Origin: Proteromonas lacertae
Taxonomy: Eukaryota > Sar > Bigyra > Opalinata > Proteromonadidae
Length of the DNA: 36,354 nt
Assembly (NCBI GenBank): GCA_002245135.1
Contig: NGBS01000643.1
Location: 1 to 36,354 of the forward strand
Direction of reading: 5' to 3'
Numbering within the stretch: position 1 is the first letter of the stretch; each line of letters begins with the position of its first letter. Below, piece after piece: positions 27,162 to 36,354 of this stretch. The notes under the pieces were generated by a model that was not told the origin of the DNA, made no database searches, and worked only from the letters and a program-made list of their open reading frames with translations. A program made the translations under genes and the position numbers.

Positions 27162-28653
27162 CTACTTCTTTGCCACATCCAGAACACATATATTTGATGA
27201 ATTTACCATTAATCTTATTCTTTGTAGCTTTTGTGATAGTGACTTGAGAAAAGTTTGACTGAATATTAATATTTTCATTATTATTGTTATTATCGTTATT
27301 AATGTTAATGTTATTATCTTCTTTGAATGTTGTTATTTCGTCTTTAGATGCATCAGATTTATTATTAGTATTGTCATTTCTTACTCTTTTCTTGTATGCT
27401 AATAATGTCACTCCTTTCTGAAATTTTGTGGCATCTTCAACTTCTGTGATGACTAATCCATTTATTTTGTAATATTTTCCATCATTTTCATTTTTAACTA
27501 TTATGAAATAATGACCAGACATACCATTACCATCGTATACAATTAATATTTGTAAGAAGTATTCTCTATTATTATAGCTAATTGGATACGTTACAGCACT
27601 GTTCGTAGATGTTCTATTTATTTCTACAACAAAACTGTCACCACATTTATATAAAGAATTTGTTTTCTTTTTGATCCAATAGTTACATCCATTACAATAA
27701 TTTAATTCGTCTAATTCTGTATTGTAAAATTTAAGATCAACTGCTTTACCTGTATTGATGGTGTTATGGATGAATAACATTTTCTTGTGGTAAACACTTT
27801 TAATTCGACATTCATTACATTCCTCATGGTATTCTAAATTTACTTTACATCTTAATTCATTTTCTTCATCCATATCATACAATAGAGTGTTGAAGACATC
27901 TAATGCATCTCCTTCATTGTTGTGACATATTTTTAAATAATCTTTGATTATTTGGATGTTGTTTTCTTCTACCGCCTTTTTGATCATCTGCATGATCTTT
28001 CCATTATTAAGATTCATATAATACAAAGTTTGAGTAGCTGCAGTAATATAACAGCTATTGTTGGGATAATTCATTCCTTTAAAATATACCTTATTTACTC
28101 CACCCAACAATTTAATTATTCTTATATCATCTTTCAACTCACTATGATAGTTATTCACATTTTCTGTTTCTTTGGCTTCTAAATAATTAATTTCTTTGTC
28201 TACAGTGTATATACCATATTCTGAGGGTTTTAATATATTTTTTGAATCTAATTTCAGACATTTAAATATTAAATCGTCTTCTTGGTTTTCGCCATATATA
28301 CTAATCTTGTAGATATTACTAGTATTATTCATATATATTATAAATTTTCTATTATATAAGATATTTGAAATTAGGTTTTGAAATTTGGAATGTTCTATCT
28401 TCCTCTTAGCATTTGTATCTTCATTTTGGCCTATAGAATCACGTTCTGGTATCGGCAAATCTTTTAAGAAAAATTGACTAAATTCTGTAGGATAATCTGT
28501 ATTATGTGTAATAATTTCGGTGTAAGAATTACTTTTATATTTTGTACTATTGATTTGTAGTATTATATCTAGATAACTTGGTTTGTTTTTTGAATATTTG
28601 CCTGATTGACTTTTAGATTTTAATTTTGAGCTGTGGAATGTGTTACCCAGCAT
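27156..28653 (-). CDS. LINE N-terminal ubiquitin-specific protease (USP/C19) domain
   Basis: ATG at 28653; about 500 residues open to the element A insertion. The Cys box FKGMNYPNNSCYITAATQTL (Cys about 201) matches the USP pattern G-x-x-N-x-x-N-x-C-Y-x-x-A-x-x-Q. The His box is GMSGHYFIIVKN (His about 381), with Asn in YYKINGL about 16 residues on. Two CxxC pairs (CNEC about 279, CNGC about 320) fit the zinc-binding fingers subdomain. An Asn-rich linker and then the start of a zinc finger (CSGCGKEVAYN) follow, where element A is inserted. USP enzymes cleave ubiquitin from proteins; here it may process the LINE polyprotein or remove ubiquitin from it. NeSL-group LINEs carry an Ulp1-type protease in this position. 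Confidence 0.82.
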
Positions 28654-28719
28654 AAGACAATTAAAATCTTATATAAAACAAAGCAAAAAAGTCAAAAATA
28701 AATGACTCTAAAAAAATTC
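28654..28719 (-). other. LINE 5' leader
   Basis: 66 bases between the tRNA discriminator base and the LINE ATG. It begins GAATTTTTTTAGAG, so a T7 run lies about 3 bases after the tRNA and can act as the tRNA's RNA polymerase III terminator. No other promoter element is clear. Confidence 0.55.
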
Positions 28720-28791
28720 AGGCCCTGCCGAGATTTGAACTCGGATTATTGGATTCAAAGTCCAATGTGCTAACCATTACACCACAGAGCC
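28720..28791 (-). tRNA. tRNA-Gln(UUG)
   Basis: A complete cloverleaf: acceptor GGCTCTG/CAGGGCC with one G-T pair, D arm GTGTAATGGTTAGCAC (also box A), anticodon arm TTGGA-CTTTGAA-TCCAA with anticodon TTG (complement of 28756-28758), T arm CCGAG-TTCAAAT-CTCGG (box B) and discriminator T at 28720. No intron. The LINE's target duplication (28720-28755) starts at the base just after the anticodon, so this copy is the regenerated one. The T run just downstream comes from the LINE. Confidence 0.95.
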
Positions 28792-28945
28792 AACTGATAT
28801 TTTTAGAATAATTGATCATATAAAGAATCTAAATCTTTAAATGAAGATTTTTAACTCTGTTATAGGTGAAATTGGGGTATTTAATAGTTTTATATAAATT
28901 AATTATAGATTGGGAAGGAAATGGGCAAATAATAGATATGGTGAT
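28792..28945 (+). other. Upstream region of the BTB gene
   Basis: An AT-rich spacer. The open frame of the next gene extends upstream of its first ATG to about 28899, where a stretch GTATTTAATAG...TTATAG resembles the small introns of this genome. A short 5' exon with its own ATG is therefore possible, but no candidate gives the correct phase. Confidence 0.35.
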
Positions 28946-31057
28946 ATGAAAGTAAAAGTAGAAGGTAAAGAAATAACCTGTGTTAAGGCAGTTTTAGCAG
29001 ACGAAAATCAAGTATTCAAAAAATTAATCGAAGATGAGCAATTTGCTGGAACTTTGGAATTATGTGAAGGAACTACATTAGAGGTATTTTTCGAATTAAA
29101 AAAGTATTACAGTGGAGGTTGTATGGATATAAATAATTCTAATGTATGTAAAATACTCTCAATGTGTTTATGTTACAATGAAAAGAGGATTGTAACAATT
29201 TGTGAAGAGTATATAAAGAAGCATTTGAATAAGAAAGTTATTATTGAATTATGTGACATTTTACATTTACTAAAAACAAAAGAATTAAGTGATTTAAGCA
29301 TATTGTGTGACTATTATTTAATAGAGAATGGTTATAACCTATTAAATGAAGGTATAAAAATCTATTATTATAATATAGATCAATCGTTGGTGAAATTGAA
29401 GATAGAAGGTTTAGATTTCATATTATTAAGTCCTAAATTGGTTATTGAAAATGAAACTTGGTTATTCAAACGATTATTGAAATGGTATGAGAATCAAATG
29501 AAAAATATTAAGGAAGACAGTATATATATATAATTATTTTGTATAGATAATAAAGAAGAACTAAAAACAGAATTCTTAAAGTTAGTTTCAAAGTTTATTC
29601 ATTTTGATTCTGTTGATTGGAATAAAATTGAAAATAAATCAATTAAAGAAATTGAAAATATTAATTTTGAAATGACAATTAAAGAAATTAAAGAGAAGAG
29701 AAACTATTATTATATTAATCTTTATAAAATGGATGAAAAGATAAAAGAAATAATTATGAAGTATTTTATAGAGGAAGAGATATTAAATATTGAAGAAAGT
29801 GATATTGAAATAATGAAAGAGAATAATATATATGAAATTATTGATATGTTGTTAGAAAATGATGATATAAAGATAAATATGATTGGATTATTGATTATAC
29901 TTGATTCTAAAGTTGCTTATGAATGTATATAATTAATTATTATTATGGTTTAATGTAGTATCTAATGAAAAGAAATCATCATTATTGTTAAATTTGCTTT
30001 GTGAATATAAAAAACATGAAGATGAAAAAATCATTAAGTGTTTAGTGTTGTTTATTGATTGTGAAGACGATATAAAACTAATAAAGGGTTTGATGAATGA
30101 TAAAATTCTTTTTAAAGTATTGAATTATAATTATTGCTTGTCAAAAGAAAATAAACAGATGATAATTGATTATGTAAATGAATTAGAGTATAATGATGAT
30201 GAATTAGAAAATATGATATACATAGTTTATGATGAGCGATTAAAAGAAGAATTAAAATGTATTTTTTAATTTTTATATAATAGACAAGAAAATCACAAAA
30301 TTTGAATATCCACAATCTGAGTATGAAGTAGTAATAGATGATAATTTTTCTATTAAGCCAAAATTTGCTAGTAGTAAATGTAGATTCTCAATTAATCCTA
30401 TATTACCAAGTGGATTATCGCTAAATGAAGAAACAGGTGAAATATCTGGAAAAATAGAAAATGAGATGGAAAAAAAAAGAATATAAAGTAGAATGTAAGA
30501 ATAAAAAAAGTAAAATGGAAATTAAATTAACGCTGGAATGTATTGTAAAGTTTACAGAAATAAATAAATATGGAAGTTGTGAAATATCTCAAAATGGAAA
30601 ATTAGTTAAAAATACAAGTGATAGTTTTGAACATTGTTATTTGAATTTGAAAATGACAAATGGAGTATATAGAGTAAAATACAAAATTATACGAAATAAT
30701 TGCAGATGTGATGGTAGTATGTATATAGGATTATCAACAACAAACACTTATTCAGGAAATGCATTCTTTAATCAATCAAATACATGTAATATAGGTATTT
30801 ATAGAAATGAAGCTTGTGATTGTTCTTCTTACTGTCATATTGGAAATGTTGCTACAGCAAATCCTGGATTTAAGAACAATGATAACTGTGTTTATGAAAT
30901 AACGGTAGATATGAACAAAAGAGAATTTTGGGTTAGTAAAGATAATTCATCTGCAGTTTTAATTGTGAAGAATCTTCCATCTCCTTTATATTCATATATA
31001 ACAACATGTTGTAAAAGTAATACATATGAAATACTTTCAGCTTCTCATACAGAATAA
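28946..31057 (+). CDS. BTB/BACK-Ig-SPRY-like protein
   Basis: Four exons joined by three tiny introns: 29520-29546 (27 bases), 29925-29958 (34) and 30259-30283 (25), all GTAT...TAG and all restoring frame. The N-terminal part (MKVKVEGKEITCVKAVLADENQVF...) is a BTB fold followed by a BACK-like helical region (ILSMCLCYNEKRIVTICEEYI...FKRLLKWYEN). A He_PIG-type Ig repeat follows (FSINPILPSGLSLNEETGEI, exon 4), then a SPRY/B30.2-like part (YRVKYKI, MYIGLS, then YEITVDMNKREFWV). BTB proteins are often adaptors for Cullin-3 ubiquitin ligases with the distal domain binding the target; that role is inferred. One extra A in a nine-A run at about 30471-30478 breaks the frame between the Ig and SPRY-like parts; it is a true break or a homopolymer error. 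The start could lie further upstream. Confidence 0.75.
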
Positions 31058-31108
31058 CCAAGATAAAATACATCAAAAAAAATAAATATATTTATTATTA
31101 TTATTACT
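31058..31108. terminator. Short convergent intergenic region
   Basis: About 50 bases between the 3' ends of the BTB gene and the CCDC146 gene, with AATAAATATA and A/T-rich signals on both strands that could serve both 3' ends. Confidence 0.3.
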
Positions 31109-31111
31109 AAA

Positions 31112-34075
31112 TTATATTTCAATTTCTGTTGCTTTGGGTTTTCTAATATGACGCATTGTACTTCCAGGAATCGTTGGTTTAAATGGAGCATGTGATCCAT
31201 AAGGTTTAGGTAATGGAACATCAGTTGGTAAATAAGCATTAGGTCTAGGTTCTGCTGTTGTTTTAACAGTTGGACTACCAAATTGATTAGCCAATGTACT
31301 AGCTATTTGATTACGTTGTTTCTCTTGTTTTCTTTCTATTGCTAATAAACGATCTCTTTCTAATCTGTACCAATCATGAACTGCTTCTTCAGTTGGAGCT
31401 TCTCCATGTTCTAATTTATAAGTTGCATCTTCTAACAATTTCTCTCTTTCAGCTTTCTCTTGTTCTAACTTCAAGGCTGTTGCTTGATACATTGATAATT
31501 CAGAGACTGTAGCCATCATGGATCTTGTTAAATCCTTTAATTTTGATTGTAATTCATTCACTTGTTTTGCTATTGATAAAGTTCCATCTCTACCTTCTTT
31601 AGCTTGTTGTCTTAATTTCTCACTTAATACAGTCACTTCTTCTAACACTAATTCTTTCTCCAATAATTGTTCTTTCTTCTTCTCAAATCGATCTTGAATT
31701 ACTTCTAATTTGGCAGTCATTTGTTCCATATCTAAATCATCACCTGGTAATGGATTCCATCTTTGTAAATTCTCAGGAGTTTCTAAATCTTTACACAATT
31801 TCTCAGTCATTTCTCTTTCCTGTTGTAATTCTAATCTTAATTGATTTACTTCTTCTAATAACACAGGTACTTTTGGTATTTGTTTTCTTACTACATCAAT
31901 TTGTCTATCAACTTCATTTATTGTTACTTCCAACATTCTTACTTCTTCTTCTCTTTCTTTTAAACTAATTTCACCCTTTTTCAGAGTTTCTTCTTGTATA
32001 TTACTCTTTTCATATAAAATACATAATTCATCATTTCTATCGATTAATTGAACACCCATGAAATTTCTAGCCTCAACTGCTCTTTCATATTCTCTCTTTA
32101 ATTTCAACATTTCTCTTTCTATTGTATTGATTACAGAATTTAATTTATCTATTCTCATAATCTGTTGTTCTATTTCTTCTTGTTTTTCACGATATAAAGC
32201 TTGATTCTTGTTTGATTCAGATCTTAAAGCATCTCTTTCATATTTTGCTTTCTCATGATCTAATCTTTCATTTGTAAGTGCTCTATCTTTAGCCAAACTC
32301 TCTCCTTTCAATATTTCCACCTCATTTGTCAATATTCTTATCTTTTCATTCATTTCAGCTAATTGTTGATTACTACCTTGAATTAAGTTAACATATTTAT
32401 TTCTTTCATTTTTAACAACATCATATAATGCAGAAAATTCTTTTAATTTTACATTCATATCATTTGCTCTTTTAGTTAAATCCATTATAGTCAATTGCTT
32501 CATTTGTAAATCATTCTGAGCATTCTTTTCATTCTGTAAAGCTTGAGAAGAAGCTCGAGCTTGTAATTCTCTTTGTGTATTTAAAATAGCAATCATTTTA
32601 TTCATTTTCCTAACTTCTTCACTCCATTGATCTAACTGTAATTCCTGTTCATCCTTTTGCTTTCTCAATATATTCAAAGCAACTTTCTGCTTCTCTTCTA
32701 ATTTCTCTTGACCTAAGAATTGTGCTATTAATATTTCAGTTTCAACTTCAACATTTTCTAATGAATGTTTGGCTCTTTCAACTTCACTTTGATTGTATGA
32801 TAATTGGTGTTTAGCATCAATTACTTGTCCATCCATTATTGGATATTGTGCTTTAATTCCATCGCCTATTTCTATTTCTCTTTTTAAATCTCTTTTTAAT
32901 TGCTTATATTGTTTATTTTCATAATTTATTGCTTCTGTTAATTGTCTACCTTCACTCTTTAAGTTTTGCGCTGTCATATCTAATTCTACTCTCTTTTCTC
33001 GATGATTTTGATCTTGTATCTCCTGCTCTTGTATACTTTTCTGTAATAAATTAATTTCTGCATCTTTTCTAGCGATTTCTGCTCTAATTGCATCATTCTT
33101 TTTACATGCTTCTTCATATTGAGATTTTAATAATGTTTTCACTTTATCTTGTTTCTTTAATTGTGTATTTACTTCACTTACTTGTGTATTAAAGGCTTGT
33201 AAATCTTTAGACATTGAATTTACTGCATTTTTAACTATATCTCCTTGTTTTCTTAATCGAGATGGCTCGCCTTTCAATTTTTCTAAATTTTGCCTTTCTT
33301 CATCTAATGTTTTGGTTAAATTTTGTTTATCTTTTGTTAATTGTTCTACTTTTTTAATATAATCATCTCTCTTTTTATTCTCTCCTTCTATTAATGCATT
33401 TAACTTCTTTTCTTCGTCAATTAAAGAATGAATTTCATCTCTAGTTCGTTGAAGTGCTGGTAATACAATTGCTTCATTTTCCTTTTGTACTTGTTCTAAT
33501 TTTGATTTTTCTTCATTTTCTGTTTCTCTATAGATATAATAATAATTGAAAATGTATATATTTATCTATACTCTCATTTCTGCCAGTTTATATTGCAATA
33601 TATCATTAGCTTCTTCACATTCATTTAATTCTTTTTGAGCTTTTTCTTTCTCTTTATCCATATTTTGACACATTTGACTATTTTCTACATTTCTTATTGA
33701 CATTTTTTCTAATTTTATTTTTTCTGATAGAAAATCTTGATTTAACTCTTTGGCTTTCTTTAGTAGCAATTTTTCTCTTTCGTATGTTTCTAATACATAA
33801 CTATGTAGTGTAGCATATTCTTTTTTATATAAATCAGCACTAGTAATATTAAAATACAACCATATACGTTGAATCACTAATAATGCCATCTTCTGCTAGT
33901 TTAGTTAAAAATGTATATGCTGGACTATTTGATATATCTTTAACATCTCCAATTATTCCTGCTGCAGTTTCCATTTCTTCTATATAAAAGATTAACACAT
34001 TAATTCAAAATAAAAAGTTAAAACAAGTTATATGTATATACCTGCATCTTTCTCATCTTCATTTTGATCAGACAT
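31112..34075 (-). CDS. CCDC146: CCDC146/MBO2 flagellar coiled-coil protein
   Basis: Four exons (34075-34042, 33979-33868, 33839-33572, 33527-31112) around introns of 62, 28 and 44 bases, giving about 940 residues; human CCDC146 is close to that. The start MSDQNEDEKDAEE and IGDVKD...SPAYTFLTKL lead into a nearly continuous coiled coil. The family-typical C-terminus is clear: ENLQRWNPLPGDDLD, LLEKELVLEEVTVLSEKLR, AKQVNELQSKLKDLTRSMM, ATVSELSMYQATALKLEQEK, then a proline-rich end. CCDC146 (MBO2 in Chlamydomonas) is a centriole/axoneme microtubule-associated protein needed for flagellar beating or sperm flagella. Introns 1 and 2 restore frame exactly; at intron 3 the two sides are one base out of phase, so a base may be missing or the border differs. 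Confidence 0.87.
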
Positions 34076-34284
34076 TTTATATGATATTTAAATAACTCTA
34101 TAAAAACAAAAAACGGTAGAAAACAAGCTTCATTCAAACTTTTTGAATGAACAAACATGTTTGAATTAAATAAAGCTAAGAACGAAAAGAAATATAATCT
34201 AAATAATAATATTTTATATAATGATGAATGAATATAAATGGCACTGATCAATCTAAATAAAAAATAAGAAAAATTTCTTAATTA
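34076..34284. other. AT-rich region upstream of the CCDC146 gene
   Basis: About 210 bases, 5' of the CCDC146 gene and 3' of the PPR-like gene. TTCATTCAAACTTTTTGAATGAA at 34129-34151 is an inverted repeat (TTCATTCAAA / TTTGAATGAA) in the probable promoter. No gene. Confidence 0.4.
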
Positions 34285-36054
34285 TTATGTTTCTTCAGGA
34301 TGTTGTTGTTGCTTTTTGTTAGTAATCCACACATCTTCATCACTGATATATTTCATTTCCTTTTCCAACAACCATCTTTTCAAACCATTCTTATCAGTCT
34401 GCATTATGTTATACAGTAAAGTATATTCCTTATTCACACCTTTCCAATTATTATTATATTTCTTCCATATCTTTCAACATAATCATTTCTATTAGCTTTG
34501 CTTAATAATCTCATAGATAATACAACCAGACTAACATCTCTGTATTTTTCTATTTCACAATATCGAGATGCTAAATTCATCAGACTAGTAATATCATCTA
34601 TTTTATATAAAAATTCTAATCCTTCTTTACATATTCATTTGATATTGGATATAATTCACTGTATTTAGCAATTGCTCTTTTCCATTCTAAATGACTTCTT
34701 TCTTTGTTTATATCACTATAAACATAACCAAATGCAGCTGATATATTTGGAATATAATACTTATATTTATCATATATCTCATCTATTTCTTTTATTCTGT
34801 TAAGTTGCTTATAAATTGGTAATATTTTACTTAACAATTGAAAATACAAATACTTCCATTTCTCTTTATTTTTTTCACTTAATAATATTTGATGTAATTG
34901 AATAGCTAAACTATATCTTTTAGATTTGATTAATTCATCTATTCCATTATGAAATGTAGATCCATGATATTTTATATCACTTTCTAATAACTTATTATAC
35001 ACTTTAATTAATTCTTCATCTGTTTTATTATTATTACAAAAATAACAAAAAATAACTTCCACTCCAATATCTCCGATTTCATTTAAATATTTATTCAAAC
35101 CATTTTCTATTAATTCATTTATTTCTTTTATTTTGTTTAATTTTATACATAACTTTAATGATGTTGAAAAAGGACGAGGAAAATATAATTCTTTATTATT
35201 ACTGTTGTTGCTAATTTGATAATTTTTCAAATATTTCATTTACATATTCAAAATCATTTATCTTTTCACATGCGATATATAATGGATGTAATAACACCGG
35301 TTGTATTATTTGAGGTTGATATTTATTTAATGATTTCACAGTCTCTATTATTTATCATATTCTCCAATTTGATATAAACATAATAATGTAATTGATATAT
35401 TTCACTTGATAATAGTATTCCATGCTGTAAATGATATTTTATCACTTCTTCAGAGAGATTTCCTTTATAAAAGTATAGTAAAGTTCTTAAATAACGATTA
35501 AGGGTAATATTATCCAAAGTTAAATTTTGTTTTACTATTAAATTATAGTATTTTTGAATTTCTGAAAAATTGTTTTGTTTTTCATATAAATTTGTTATTT
35601 CTTTGAAGTAAGGAGTCCAATTGGTTGTTACATCTTTCAAAGAGTTAATTATAGTTTCACAATTCACTATATTTTTCACATCTTGACAGTGTAGACAACA
35701 ATAAATTGATAATTTGAGTTTTGTTAAGTTGCGGATATAAATTCATTAAAATATTAAATGTGGAAATAAGTGATTGCGATTGTTTGTGATTGATAATATT
35801 ATAAAACATAGCATTAAGTATTTTTACTTCAGAATCATCATACGATGAATGTGTACTTATATATTGGACTAAACAGTTTTCAATATCCAGATCACTATTA
35901 TTCTCAAGAAGAGTATTAACTGTGGAGCATAAATTCTTTAAAGTATTAATTTTGACATTATTTGATGATGTGAGTATTTTCTTGATGTAATAACAATCTT
36001 TCGTAAATTACTGATGTTTCTAATTGGTATTAATCGAGAAAAAAAGAAATTCAT
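34285..36054 (-). pseudogene. Probable mitochondrial PPR-like protein, frame-broken
   Basis: A start MNFFFSRLIPIRNISNLRK at 36054 is rich in Arg and lacks acidic residues, as in a mitochondrial targeting peptide. Downstream helical pairs such as YFKEITNLYEKQNNFSEIQ, NRYLRTLLYFYKG and SLKLCIKLNKIKEINELIENG resemble 35-residue PPR repeats, which bind organelle RNA. The C-terminus (WKGVNKEYTLLYN ... QQQHPEET) ends at 34285. The gene has about six frame changes (near 35985, 35690, 35330, 35240, 34620 and 34460) that do not match GT...AG borders, so it is a pseudogene or a poorly resolved region. Without them it would be about 590 residues. Confidence 0.5.
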
Positions 36055-36146
36055 TAATCTCAAAATAATATTCGTTTCATTAATTCTATTTTGAAAAAAC
36101 AATAAATCACATGATAAAATTCAAATATTCAGTATATAATGTTAAT
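36055..36146. other. Short intergenic region
   Basis: AT-rich spacer between the PPR-like gene's start and the end of the rightmost gene; no feature seen. Confidence 0.3.
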
Positions 36147-36354
36147 TTAATTAGTATAATCTATTTTTACTTTACTTCCAGAATTTTCAACAGATGAAGA
36201 TGGTAATTGAGGTATATTTTTCATCTACGTTTGAATTATTAGCTGATGAGTATATAACAGGAGGACTTAATGGAATATGTGATATATTACTACTTTCATG
36301 AACTACATGTTCTTCATTATTCTCATTCTGCTGAACAGGCGAATTAACAGGAGG
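36147..36354 (-). pseudogene. 3' end of an unknown Ser/Pro/Asn-rich gene, cut by the window edge
   Basis: On the minus strand an open frame enters from the right edge (PPVNSPVQQNENNEEHVVHE...) and runs with low-complexity Ser, Pro and Asn; a one-base change near 36226 leads to a second frame ending IPQLPSSSVENSGSKVKIDY-like residues and a TAA at 36147-36149. Function unknown; only the tail is visible. Confidence 0.35.

Larger units (their letters stand above)
11365..28719 (-). mobile_element. tRNA-Gln-targeting non-LTR retrotransposon (R2/NeSL-like), split by elements A and B
   Basis: A LINE on the minus strand, about 5.84 kb once elements A and B and one copy each of their duplications are discounted. 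Coding order: USP protease, zinc finger, Asn-rich linker, RNase H-like domain, two C2H2 fingers, reverse transcriptase, CCHC knuckle and restriction-like endonuclease (REL). The last four match the R2/NeSL/CRE group of site-specific LINEs. The whole is bounded by a perfect 36-bp duplication of the tRNA-Gln 3' half. The 5' leader is about 65 bases and the 3' tail about 66 bases with no poly(A). The 5' half is open apart from the insertions; the RT-to-endonuclease part has in-frame TAGs near 14422 and 13171 and several frame changes, so this copy is probably dead. Confidence 0.88.

Noticed and set aside
34616-35239. Frame changes in the PPR-like gene explained as more tiny introns.
   Set aside because: The GT...AG pairs that can be drawn near 34617 and 35240 do not bring the frames into phase.
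1-36354. A CRISPR array or tandem satellite.
   Set aside because: No regularly spaced repeats were seen; the repeats present are terminal or subterminal parts of mobile elements.

Overview
The window is an AT-rich nuclear segment of a eukaryote. A nearly 5.8 kb tRNA-gene-targeting LINE sits in the middle and has itself been split by two unrelated inverted-repeat elements. The host has a flagellum (a CCDC146/MBO2 gene), uses the standard code in its intact genes, and has very small GT...TAG introns (25-62 bases, most 25-34). I cannot name the species; a flagellate protist or an early-branching opisthokont would fit. Most host genes carry single-base frame changes, several in homopolymers. This means either a decaying locus or an imperfectly polished assembly.

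Left part (1-6400): decayed or nearly intact glycosylation genes. These are a DUF1647-like putative glycosyltransferase, a GT10 fucosyltransferase, a GT31 beta-1,3-galactosyltransferase-like gene and a DUF3431-like membrane protein. Element C (3572-5504), a small G+C-richer inverted-repeat element, lies between them. From 6402 to 8107 is mostly intergenic, with an Hsp70 fragment and small hairpins. Element D (8108-11282) has about 108-base inverted ends and carries a broken Ulp1/C48 protease.

Middle (11329-28791): a tRNA-Gln(UUG) gene carries a non-LTR retrotransposon on the minus strand. A perfect 36-bp target duplication covers the tRNA from the base after the anticodon to the discriminator base, so a full tRNA is kept on the 5' side. 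In coding order the LINE has a ubiquitin-specific protease (USP) domain, a zinc finger, a low-complexity linker, an RNase H-like domain, two C2H2 fingers, the reverse transcriptase, a CCHC knuckle and a restriction-like endonuclease. The end of this order is R2/NeSL-like; the USP and the upstream RNase H are unusual. Element A (23893-27155) is inserted in the first zinc finger with a 6-bp duplication and perfect 113-bp inverted repeats. It holds four small genes and no visible transposase. Element B (15401-23638) is inserted in a TA run just before the RNase H domain. It has about 250-bp inverted ends that each fold as a long hairpin, clearly higher G+C than its surroundings, and at least seven genes, most from two duplicated all-helical families of unknown function. 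It too has no visible transposase, integrase or polymerase.

Right part (28794-36354): host genes. These are a BTB/BACK-Ig-SPRY-like protein (plus strand), the flagellar coiled-coil protein CCDC146 (minus, convergent), a probable mitochondrial PPR-like protein (minus, several frame breaks) and the end of an unknown gene at the right edge.

The most notable content is the USP-bearing tRNA-Gln LINE and the A and B/C element families. They share a TATAT(A/G) target, carry several genes each and lack any recognisable mobility enzyme.
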